A stretch of DNA of 8,455 nucleotides from JANLUX01 sp031409815 (GCA_031409815.1 JANNXV010000054.1:1-8455); one strand, 5' to 3'. Positions 1 to 5,501 are shown, numbered from the stretch's first letter. Numbers and translations are program-made. Notes: generated by a model not told the origin, from the sequence alone.

Positions 1-207
1 AGTTGTGCTCCGAACGAACAGCTTGGCTGCGTATAACATAAGATTAAAAGAAATTTTAAAAAGAAGGGATTAGATGCACCACTGTTCGTATTACCACAAC
101 TGTTTGTTAGAAGCACCACTGTTTGATTACCGAACAAAGCCCTTCTTTTTAAAATTTCTTTTAATCTTATGTTATACGCAGCCAAGCTGTTCGTTCGGAG
201 CACAACT
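1..207. repeat. Perfect 68-bp inverted repeat with 71-bp loop
   Basis: Bases 1-68 are an exact reverse complement of 140-207. The left arm begins at the window edge, so the repeat may be longer. The loop (69-139) contains degenerate copies of a short word, gcaccactgtt at 76-86 and 113-123 and accacaactgttt near 94-106. A related copy, gcacaactgttt, lies at the right end of the repeat near 200-210. Such a long perfect palindrome could form a cruciform. It could also be an assembly fold-back if the contig begins here. The central part overlaps the attC-like element at 29-179. Confidence 0.9.
29..179 (-). repeat. attC-like recombination site (lipoprotein cassette)
   Basis: Read on the minus strand, the element starts with GCGTATAAC (171-179), resembling an integron R'' core. 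It ends with GTTATACGC (29-37), resembling R' (consensus GTTRRRY, one mismatch). A 31-bp perfect stem lies directly inside the cores. The R'' 9-mer is the exact complement of the start of the upstream presumed cassette (GTTATACGC, 1251-1259 on the minus strand). The match extends to 14 of 15 bases (GTTATACGCARCCAA). Odd points: the stem has no extrahelical bases, which normal attC sites use for strand choice, and pairing continues 28 bp outside the cores. It could be a different kind of palindromic repeat. Confidence 0.4.
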
Positions 208-1258
208 GTTTGAGGTTCGCACACACTTTGTCCGAAGCGATTTACATTCATTGCTTGTCTGTTTAAGTTCTAAATTTAATCTCTGCACCACACATCATTT
301 ACTTTGTTTGTTGTCGTGTCAAATTGCACTGTCATAAAGAATAACCAAATTCCACCTAAACCTAACGGTCCAACTTTTAATCCCAAGTCAATCTCATAAA
401 CTAAAGGTGATGTCGTGTCACTTGCAGTTGGGCTACCTAATAATTGTAGAACATCTGATTTTGATTTACCAATCAAGATGCTGTCTGAAATCATTTTGTC
501 AACCATTGTACCTCTTATTTTCCTGTCACCACTTAGCCACTTTGCTTTGTCAAAATTGATGACTTCACCTTTAAAATATTTCCTTGTCCACACTTCTCCG
601 CCTTTGCTCTTGTATGCAATTAGTCCTTCCTTTATTGTCCAGTATATTTCAGTTACATCGTCTGCATTTTTTATTCGTTCGGGATAGCTATGTTTAAGCA
701 GATAGTAATTATAGAACTTTTTATTGTTTAGTTCTACCGTGTCGGTATGCAGTTCACCTATAATTGAATCATGACTTGAGTAAAATCCTTTAAAGCTAAA
801 ACTAAACTCAATCTGTTTGGGCTTTGGCGACTTTGTTATGGTAAACAAACTCTGATAGTCAATTTTAGTTTGGGAATTTGTCGTTGAAGTTCCATGCCAA
901 TTGTCAACTGGAAGATGTTTAATAAGAAACGATAAATTATTTGTTGGTCTTGGTTGTATAAACATTCCGCATCCTTTAACCTTTTCAGAAAGAGTATCAA
1001 TAATGAAGATGGTGTCCATGTCATGCAAGTTGCTTTCATAATAAATAGTGTCGCCTAAATGCAATGAAGAAGCAAATGCTAACTCCTCACTTGTGAAGTC
1101 AAAGTCCTTTTGGTCATAAGAGCAGCAAGCAGAAAATAGCACCGTCAAAAGTGTCAATACTATAAAAGTTGTCTTGCTGTTATTTTTCATTGTAGTTGTT
1201 ACTGTTTGTTTCTTGCAGTCAGTTCGATGTTAGCAGGGTGCCAATTGGTTGCGTATAA
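37..1258 (-). mobile_element. Putative integron-like cassette carrying the lipoprotein gene
   Basis: On the minus strand the unit would begin after the G of GTTATACGC (1251-1259), carry the single lipoprotein gene, and end in the attC-like site at 29-179. The boundaries are inferred from the known cleavage point G|TTRRRY. One gene followed by an attC in the same orientation, with little upstream DNA and no visible promoter, fits the usual cassette layout. The size is about 1.2 kb. No integrase gene is in the window. Confidence 0.35.
276..1190 (-). CDS. Predicted lipoprotein with BamE-like C-terminal region, function unknown
   Basis: The 304-aa product starts with a basic N-terminus and a hydrophobic stretch (residues 8-20). 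Two cysteines follow (LFSACC, C22 and C23), consistent with a lipoprotein signal peptide, although the lipobox has Phe at -3. The mature protein would be anchored in the envelope. The middle is rich in Ser, Thr and Asp and I do not recognise it. The C-terminus (about 231-304) has a helix-then-strand pattern, with IGKSKSDVLQLLGSPT followed by strands ending in VQFDTTTNKVNDVWCRD. That resembles SmpA/OmlA/BamE-type small envelope domains; this is a weak fold-level impression only. The start at 1188-1190 puts the signal peptide at the N-terminus. I see no promoter-like TAnnTTTG or strong ribosome site in the short upstream stretch. The gene lies between two attC-like elements and reads toward the one at 29-179, as a cassette gene would. 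Confidence 0.75.
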   Translation of the reverse strand: MKNNSKTTFIVLTLLTVLFSACCSYDQKDFDFTSEELAFASSLHLGDTIYYESNLHDMDTIFIIDTLSEKVKGCGMFIQPRPTNNLSFLIKHLPVDNWHGTSTTNSQTKIDYQSLFTITKSPKPKQIEFSFSFKGFYSSHDSIIGELHTDTVELNNKKFYNYYLLKHSYPERIKNADDVTEIYWTIKEGLIAYKSKGGEVWTRKYFKGEVINFDKAKWLSGDRKIRGTMVDKMISDSILIGKSKSDVLQLLGSPTASDTTSPLVYEIDLGLKVGPLGLGGIWLFFMTVQFDTTTNKVNDVWCRD

Positions 1259-1386
1259 CGTTTTGCAGCTACAAGAAGTTGGCGATTTCGGAGACGAAAA
1301 CTGTCTGCCACCACTGAACTTGATACGAAGCACAAAGCTTCATTTAACCACTGAACCGCCAATTTCTTGTAGGTGCTGTTAGGTGC
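1251..1386 (-). repeat. attC-like recombination site at left border of the R-M module
   Basis: Read on the minus strand, the order is GCACCTAAC (R''-like, matching RYYYAAC; 1378-1386), an imperfect stem and GTTATACGC (R'-like; 1251-1259). The stem arms are 1357-1376 and 1265-1284 (18 of 20 paired, with mismatches inside), and an apical region of about 72 nt lies between them. That region contains a small hairpin, gaagc/gcttc, at 1327-1341. The 136-bp length, the spacing and the mismatches resemble integron attC sites. The R'' 9-mer is exactly complementary to a 9-mer at 5347-5355 beyond the far end of the R-M module. Confidence 0.5.
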
Positions 1387-1597
1387 TGGCGTTCTGTCTG
1401 TCGTTGCTCTGTTGTCCATTTTTTACTGCTGTCTTGGTGCGTTGGCTTGGTGGCTCTTTTGCAAAACTCGGCTTTAACGTTGGTTTGTGCGGTTTTGCAA
1501 ATGTGCCAGCAAATGAGATGGCTTATTCATTTGACGTTGTTAATTGTAAAATATGCAAATTTAGAAATAAAGTCAATTAGTTGAATTTAACTCAAAG
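1387..1597. other. Non-coding stretch with 10-bp inverted repeat
   Basis: I see no convincing gene between the attC-like site and the R-M promoter region. The only open frame has atypical composition. The segment contains a perfect inverted repeat TTTGCAAAAC (1458-1467) / GTTTTGCAAA (1492-1501) around a 24-nt loop that includes AACGTT. The T/G-rich plus strand differs from the AT-rich coding DNA that follows and resembles the stretch at 5167-5346. After 1540 the sequence becomes AT-rich. Confidence 0.5.
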
Positions 1598-1630
1598 TGT
1601 AGACTATTGTCCGTTGTACAGCAGTCTACA
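1598..1630 (+). promoter_or_regulatory. C-box-like operator of the R-M control protein
   Basis: A 33-bp dyad has outer arms TGTAGACT (1598-1605) and AGTCTACA (1623-1630), and 12 of 16 positions are symmetric. Internally it reads GACTATTGTC-CGTT-GTACAGCAGTC. This matches the arrangement of known C-boxes, where two GACT...AGTC half-operators flank a central GT-rich spacer. It ends 21 bp before the ATG of the XRE gene at 1652. A weak Bacteroidetes-type promoter may overlap it (TTG near 1607 and TAcaTTG near 1627). Binding here would let the control protein regulate its own operon. A short palindrome, ATTGTAACAAT, follows at 1630-1640. Confidence 0.6.
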
Positions 1631-1651
1631 TTGTAACAATTTTGCATCATT

Positions 1652-1873
1652 ATGAATATTCAGCAAAAATACGGAATTAAAGTAAAAAAATTTCGAATTA
1701 ATAAGGGATGGTCTCAAGAGAAATTAGCGTTGAATGCTGATTTGGATAGAACGTATATTCCTAGTATCGAGAAAGGTGAAAGGAATGTGTCAATTGTTGT
1801 TATTGAAAAGATTGCAATTGCATTGGATGTTGATATTAAAGATTTTTTCGATTCTAATTCTGAAATTAAATAA
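1652..1873 (+). CDS. XRE-family control (C) protein of R-M system
   Basis: The 73-aa protein is essentially one helix-turn-helix domain. The first helices are IKVKKFRINKGWSQEKLA (residues 9-26), and the recognition helix region is around 32-41, with the family signature YIPSIEKGERN. C proteins of type II R-M systems have this size and composition. They bind a C-box, first activating and then repressing the operon that encodes them and the endonuclease, so methylation precedes cutting in a new host. The C-box-like dyad immediately upstream, the short leader (about 20 bp) and the endonuclease-like gene 6 bp downstream all support this role. It could also be a general phage-type repressor, but the context makes that less likely. 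Confidence 0.8.
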   Translation: MNIQQKYGIKVKKFRINKGWSQEKLALNADLDRTYIPSIEKGERNVSIVVIEKIAIALDVDIKDFFDSNSEIK

Positions 1874-1879
1874 TTTAAT

Positions 1880-2485
1880 ATGAAAATAATTGACTGTGTC
1901 CAATTAGCAAAAGATTTAATAAACGAAAGCAGTGAAGACTTCGCTGTAAAAGCAATAATTCAAGCAAAAGAAAGTAAAGACTTATGGGAAAAGTGTTTGA
2001 TATTTAGAAAATTTACAAGCCCGCAATCAACCGATGCTGAAAAACTTATAAGACATGATTTAAAAATAAACAAACCGTTAAATAATACAAGTGGAGACGG
2101 AATCAAGAATAAAGTTAGGTACGAAATTAAAGTATCAATACATGATAAAAAATGTAATGTTAACATCAGACAGATCAGACCGCATCATACAGTTGATTTT
2201 TATATAATAGTTGCCTTCAATCTATTTGAAGGAGAAAAGGGTGAAGCTTATATTCTTAAAATCCCTGCAATGGAAATGTATAAATTAATTGCAAATTATG
2301 GTGGGTACACACATGGAACAGTTGATAAAAATGGAGCCATAACTTTAGAAAGTATATTAAACAATAAAAATCTGTTTGAATACTCCCTAAGTCCTGAACC
2401 TAATGCTACCAAAGGCACAAAAGCAAATCGTTTATGGCAAGAATTTTTGAAATACAAAGTTGAATATAAAGAAGAGCAATTTTAA
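1880..2485 (+). CDS. Predicted type II restriction endonuclease, PD-(D/E)XK type
   Basis: The 201-aa protein has a credible PD-(D/E)XK nuclease core: SGDG with Asp73, then eight residues, then YEIKVS with Glu82 and Lys84 on a predicted strand. This is followed by IRQIRPHHTVDFYIIVAFNL (97-116), a charged helix entry and hydrophobic strand common in this fold. The metal ions would be held by Asp73 and Glu82, with Lys84 catalytic. Later segments include a Gly-Tyr-rich GGYTHGT (141-147) and a C-terminal LWQEFLKY helix (185-192). I cannot place it in a named restriction family, so its recognition site is unknown. It follows the C gene by 6 bp and precedes the 205-aa gene by 15 bp, so the three are probably co-transcribed. 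The assignment rests on the motif and the methyltransferase neighbours. Confidence 0.65.
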   Translation: MKIIDCVQLAKDLINESSEDFAVKAIIQAKESKDLWEKCLIFRKFTSPQSTDAEKLIRHDLKINKPLNNTSGDGIKNKVRYEIKVSIHDKKCNVNIRQIRPHHTVDFYIIVAFNLFEGEKGEAYILKIPAMEMYKLIANYGGYTHGTVDKNGAITLESILNNKNLFEYSLSPEPNATKGTKANRLWQEFLKYKVEYKEEQF

Positions 2486-2500
2486 AATAAAAAACTACAA

Positions 2501-3118
2501 ATGGCATATACTGGAGGAGAATTAAATGAATTAAATGGGAAAATGGGTATTTCAAATCCAAGTACGAGTGTGCCTGTTATGAAATTAATCAAAACTCATA
2601 ATCCAAAAAGCAAGGAAGCTTTAGTGCAATTAATAGAATATCATAAAATAAACAGATGCTCATGTGGTATTGTTAGTAAAGGTACTGTTAGGGAATTCGG
2701 GGAATGGTTATATGAATCTCAAAAAAAACATTGGGGACAATATAAATATACCCTTGAACAGTGTATTCAATGGGAATATGATTTATTTGTAGTCCAATCT
2801 TTAAAAGGTGGCATTATAGAGAAAGAGGCTGCTAAATTATTACAGACAGCACTAAATCATTATATTATTGAAGAGGCACAGGGATACTTAGATGACGAAC
2901 TTCGGATTGACTTAATTGTGTATGATTTAAATAAAAATATTGTGGGCGGTATACAGGTAAAGCCAAAAACATTTAATAGCATGAGACCTGAAGTTTTGTT
3001 TATGCAAAAAAAACAAAATTTAAAATGGGGTCATCCAGTTTGGTTTTTATTTTATAATAAAGATGAATCATTTGAGGATTTAGATTCGCTAATTGATTTA
3101 ATTAAAAAAATAAATTAA
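2501..3118 (+). CDS. Predicted restriction endonuclease, possibly MjaI-like
   Basis: The 205-aa protein has a helical N-terminal two thirds, including a Trp-rich stretch (residues 64-92). A possible nuclease core follows: EEAQGYLDDELRIDLIVYD (124-142, Asp137), a hairpin, then GIQVKPKTFNSMRPE (150-164). Gln152-Val-Lys154 would take the (D/E)XK position with Gln in place of the acid. From memory the IxxKPKTY-like strand and the preceding helix resemble MjaI-family endonucleases. I could not test this, and confidence in that family is low. CSCG at 53-56 is a single Cys pair and not a clear zinc site. It is the last gene of the plus-strand operon. Its TAA stop interlocks with the stop of the opposing methyltransferase. 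It could instead be a DNA-binding partner or an unrelated endonuclease. Confidence 0.5.
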   Translation: MAYTGGELNELNGKMGISNPSTSVPVMKLIKTHNPKSKEALVQLIEYHKINRCSCGIVSKGTVREFGEWLYESQKKHWGQYKYTLEQCIQWEYDLFVVQSLKGGIIEKEAAKLLQTALNHYIIEEAQGYLDDELRIDLIVYDLNKNIVGGIQVKPKTFNSMRPEVLFMQKKQNLKWGHPVWFLFYNKDESFEDLDSLIDLIKKIN

Positions 3119-3759
3119 AACAAACTGGTTTGTGGAGTCTCTTTTTTTTGAATTACATTCATAGCACAGTTTAAAATATGTAAGCCTAATTCTGAATCTA
3201 CACAATTTAGAAGAATAGTGTCTTTTCTTTGTTTAATTTTAAACTTACTTAAATCAAAACCTCTTTGCACTTGCAATACCGCCATTGAATTTCCTCTAAG
3301 AGCATTCTTTTCGCTGCTATAGGATCCAACATTAAAATTTGACCAAAACAGATGGCGTCCTAATTTTTTAGCAGGAATCAATGGTTCATAATAGGGTATA
3401 ACATTCTCAACGACATATTTGCCTTCAAAATAATTCTCTAATAGCAGAATTTCTTGATACAATTTCATATCAACATATTTCACATCTAATTTACCTCTTG
3501 TTTTTTGCTCTTGCTTTGTGCAAGTAAACCTCATTCTGCTATGGGTTGGACAAGGTGGTGAACTCCAGATGAAATCATAATTCATGTAATTTTTTAATAG
3601 AAATTCATGAGCATCTGCAATAATTACTTCATCATTTGGAAAGTAATCTTTGTATATCATCGCTATTTCCTCATTAAATTCAATAGCCGTTATTTCGTGA
3701 GCATCGCCCCATAGTTTCCTATTGCCTCCAATACCTGAGTATAGATTAAGTATCTTCAT
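3115..3759 (-). CDS. Short phage-type DNA cytosine-5 methyltransferase
   Basis: The 214-aa protein carries the S-adenosylmethionine-binding motif I (LNLYSGIGG, 4-12), the catalytic Pro-Cys motif IV (SSPPCPTHSR, 67-75, with nucleophile Cys70) and motif VI ENV (118-120). GRHLFWSNF (134-142) corresponds to the block before the target-recognition region in small phage-type enzymes. A motif X-like end, LNCVDSELGLHIL (184-196), returns to the core fold. It lacks the classical QIGNSVP and the long recognition domain, so it is about half the usual length, which is normal for this phage-type branch. It should transfer a methyl group to C5 of cytosine in an unknown short site. The C-terminal QTSLF resembles a beta-clamp binding pentapeptide. 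It lies 42 bp downstream of the 361-aa methyltransferase in the same operon. Confidence 0.85.
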   Translation of the reverse strand: MKILNLYSGIGGNRKLWGDAHEITAIEFNEEIAMIYKDYFPNDEVIIADAHEFLLKNYMNYDFIWSSPPCPTHSRMRFTCTKQEQKTRGKLDVKYVDMKLYQEILLLENYFEGKYVVENVIPYYEPLIPAKKLGRHLFWSNFNVGSYSSEKNALRGNSMAVLQVQRGFDLSKFKIKQRKDTILLNCVDSELGLHILNCAMNVIQKKETPQTSLF

Positions 3760-3801
3760 TGTTTAATTTTATAATTTGTTATTAAAGAACAATTGCATAA
3801 A

Positions 3802-4887
3802 TCATACTAAATCTTTTAAGAAAGAATATATAGATTTAGCTATTGCTTTTCCTAAGCCTACTGGCACACTATTGCCAATTTGCCTTGATTGTTCCGACTT
3901 ACTACCTACAAAAATAAAATCATCAGAATACCCTTGTATTCTTGCCATTTCTCTTATAGTTATTCTTCTGTTCTCTGTAGGATGATAATAATGGTCACAG
4001 TTATTGTGAACAATTGTGTAACTAACTTTACTTCTATGAAGTCTTCTCATTGACCTATTTAAATCACTATTGTTTTGCAGTTTTTCTGGACAGTCCTTCA
4101 TTGAACCACCTTCAGGTATCTGTTGAATTCTTTTAAGATTTAGTTCGGTAAGTTTGCCTATTACATGGTTTGGATTATTTTTAGATATTGGTTCATTAAT
4201 GATGGCTTCACCAACTGTTGCATAATTATTTTCATTATGGGATGGGAGAGGGAAATTGAATTTTGCATCAATATCTTTTCTAACTCCTATTATTATCATT
4301 CTACGTCTGCTTTGAGGAACTCCATAATCTTTTGCATTAAGTAGACTATCGTATAAAATATAACCACAACTACTCAGCTCTTTTTTAATAAGCTTAAACA
4401 CTTTGCCGTTTTCCATTGTGACCATTCCAGAAACATTTTCCATTAAGAATAATTTAGGTTTGACATCTTTAATTATTCTAGAATACTCTTTGAACAAATG
4501 GTTTCTTGGGTCGTCAAATGACCTTGCGGGATTTGCTGTAGAAAAACCTTGGCAAGGCGGACCACCAATTATTATATCGGCTTTGGGGAAGTCACTTAAT
4601 TTCGAAATGTCTTCACAAATAATATGTTTACCTATGTTATTTGCATATGTTTCACAAGCAGCTTTATTGAAATCATTTGCAAAAATCATATCAAATTTAC
4701 CGGTTGCTAAAAAACCTAAATCTAAACCACCGCTTCCAGAAAATAGAGATATCACTTTAAGTTTATTTGCAATCTCTTTTTCCCCTTGGTGAACCCAATT
4801 TTTCATTTTACTAGATTCAATCATTTGTGGTTTCTCAACTGTTTTATTTCTGGTTTTGGGTTCTATATATGTCAATGCCTCCTTCAT
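3802..4887 (-). CDS. Type II DNA (cytosine-5-)-methyltransferase
   Basis: All key motifs of the family are present in order. Motif I is SLFSGSGGLDLGF (47-59). Motif IV is GGPPCQGFS (108-116), with catalytic Cys112. Motif VI is MENV (149-152), motif VIII QSRRR (192-196), motif IX RRITIREMARIQGY (307-320) and motif X QIGNSVP (336-342). Residues 215-305 form a compact target-recognition region. The enzyme methylates C5 of cytosine in a specific duplex site and would protect host DNA from one or both neighbouring nucleases. The 361-aa length is typical, but about 40 residues precede the core, with several Met codons. I keep the first because its ATG overlaps the stop of the upstream XRE gene (ATGA), implying translational coupling. 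The recognition sequence cannot be deduced. Confidence 0.96.
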   Translation of the reverse strand: MKEALTYIEPKTRNKTVEKPQMIESSKMKNWVHQGEKEIANKLKVISLFSGSGGLDLGFLATGKFDMIFANDFNKAACETYANNIGKHIICEDISKLSDFPKADIIIGGPPCQGFSTANPARSFDDPRNHLFKEYSRIIKDVKPKLFLMENVSGMVTMENGKVFKLIKKELSSCGYILYDSLLNAKDYGVPQSRRRMIIIGVRKDIDAKFNFPLPSHNENNYATVGEAIINEPISKNNPNHVIGKLTELNLKRIQQIPEGGSMKDCPEKLQNNSDLNRSMRRLHRSKVSYTIVHNNCDHYYHPTENRRITIREMARIQGYSDDFIFVGSKSEQSRQIGNSVPVGLGKAIAKSIYSFLKDLV

Positions 4888-5084
4888 TTTACTTCAACTT
4901 TATTTTTTAATAATTCTTTTGCTTCAACTCCTAATATTTCTGCAATTTCAAATAATACTTCTAATCTTGGTTGTTGTCTGTTTTGAATATAAGAATTAAC
5001 CATATTATAGCTTTTGCCCAACTGCTCAGCAAGCCATTTCTGCTTAATTCCTTTTTCCTCCAAAACTTCTTTAATTCTATTCAT
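4884..5084 (-). CDS. XRE-family transcriptional regulator of the methyltransferase operon
   Basis: The 66-aa protein is a single helix-turn-helix domain. IKEVLEEKGIKQKWLAEQLGKSYNMVNSYIQNRQQP (4-39) contains the helix-turn-helix, with NMVNSYIQNRQQP as the recognition helix region. LFEIAEILGVEAKELL (44-59) closes the domain. It is only distantly similar to the 73-aa C protein and lacks its EKGERN signature, so the two probably bind different sites. Its stop overlaps the methyltransferase start by 4 bp, so it is expressed together with that gene and likely tunes methylation. Candidate operator DNA upstream includes GATAA-AAAG-TTATC (5153-5166). Confidence 0.85.
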   Translation of the reverse strand: MNRIKEVLEEKGIKQKWLAEQLGKSYNMVNSYIQNRQQPRLEVLFEIAEILGVEAKELLKNKVEVK

Positions 5085-5113
5085 AGAACTTATGTCTTAT
5101 TTATTTGATGGAG

Positions 5114-5121
5114 CAAATTTA
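5114..5121 (-). promoter_or_regulatory. Candidate -7 box of the methyltransferase operon
   Basis: On the minus strand this reads TAAATTTG, an exact match to the Bacteroidetes -7 consensus TAnnTTTG. It is placed to give a leader of roughly 20 nt before the XRE ATG at 5084. I see no good -33 TTTG at the standard spacing, so the call is tentative. Confidence 0.3.
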
Positions 5122-5166
5122 AAATAATGTTATTTAATATCTCACATTTCAAGATAAAAAGTTATC

Positions 5167-5346
5167 AATATTTTATCAGGAGTTAGGGTGGTGGGTGGGC
5201 TTGGGTGCGTTTGGGCAAAATGAAATGTGGTGTTTTTGTGTTGGCAGTTGCGTTGGCAAAACACCTCTTTTAATTTTGCGAAGCGTTGGCATTTTCGTCC
5301 TTCGTTTCTGTCGGTTTGTAGTCGAGTTGTCGGTCGTCCTACGCTT
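5167..5346. other. Non-coding T/G-rich stretch between operon promoter and cassette boundary
   Basis: No convincing gene is present. The plus strand is rich in T and G, with repeated words such as gttggca (5241, 5252 and 5284 areas) and ttttgc/ttttgt. It differs sharply in composition from the AT-rich methyltransferase operon. Together with 1387-1560 it frames the R-M genes with similar DNA just inside the proposed boundaries. Confidence 0.45.
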
Positions 5347-5355
5347 GCACCTAAC
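5347..5355 (-). repeat. Cassette-boundary-like core GTTAGGTGC
   Basis: On the minus strand this reads GTTAGGTGC and matches the integron R' consensus GTTRRRY. It is an exact inverted copy of 1378-1386, at the other side of the R-M module. With one more base on each copy (1377-1386 and 5347-5356) the repeat is 10 bp. No standard paired L''/L' stem adjoins it on the right, so a preceding attC is not evident. Confidence 0.45.
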
Positions 5356-5367
5356 ATCTAAATATAA

Positions 5368-5447
5368 GAAGGTTTTTACTCAAAACCTTCCGAATATTTC
5401 CCAAATATAGCAGATTTCGGAAGGTTGTAGTAAATATTCGGAAGGTT
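5368..5447. repeat. Overlapping, mutually exclusive hairpins built from GAAGGTT/AACCTTC
   Basis: Two stems compete for the same middle segment. The first is GAAGGTTTT (5368-5376) with AAAACCTTC (5382-5390), a 9-bp stem with a 5-nt loop. The second is AACCTTCCGAATATTT (5384-5399) with its exact complement at 5432-5447, a 16-bp stem with a 32-nt loop. A further TTCGGAAGGTT sits at 5416-5426 and can also pair with 5384-5394. The cluster could act as a bidirectional terminator or be a repeat element. There is no long T-run after the stems. Confidence 0.7.
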
Positions 5448-5501
5448 ATAATTTATCTAACGGGCTTTGTATTTTGATGATGTTCCCTTTTACTCGAACG
5501 G

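Larger units (their letters stand above)
1259..5354 (-). mobile_element. Putative 4.1-kb integron-like cassette carrying the six-gene R-M module
   Basis: On the minus strand the unit would start with TTAGGTGC just left of 5355 and end in the attC-like hairpin at 1251-1386. The core of that hairpin, GCACCTAAC, is the perfect complement of the unit's own start, as required if the free circle rebuilds a complete attC. Both ends inside the boundaries carry similar non-coding DNA, rich in A and C on the minus strand (about 1387-1560 and 5167-5346). The unit contains convergent operons with their own candidate promoters, unlike a simple promoterless cassette. The right border lacks a recognisable attC of a preceding cassette, so the R-M module could have arrived another way. 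Confidence 0.35.

Noticed and set aside
74..337. Plus-strand ORF of 87 aa
   Set aside because: It spans the palindrome loop and right arm and runs antisense into the lipoprotein gene; no protein-like features.
1219..1419. Minus-strand ORF of 66 aa
   Set aside because: It runs through the attC-like hairpin and its composition follows the repeat; no protein-like features.
1383..1580. Plus-strand ORF of 65 aa with hydrophobic start
   Set aside because: It starts inside the attC-like core, lies in T/G-rich non-coding DNA and contains the TTTGCAAAAC inverted repeat; no ribosome site or recognisable domain.
1652..1873. Toxin-antitoxin pair with the downstream gene
   Set aside because: The downstream protein has a PD-(D/E)XK pattern and sits beside methyltransferases, and a C-box-like site is upstream; an R-M control protein fits better.
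1652..5084. Heterodimeric R-M system of the BbvCI/Bpu10I kind
   Set aside because: Those nuclease subunits resemble each other and are larger; the 201- and 205-aa proteins show no evident mutual similarity. Kept only as an open question in the findings.
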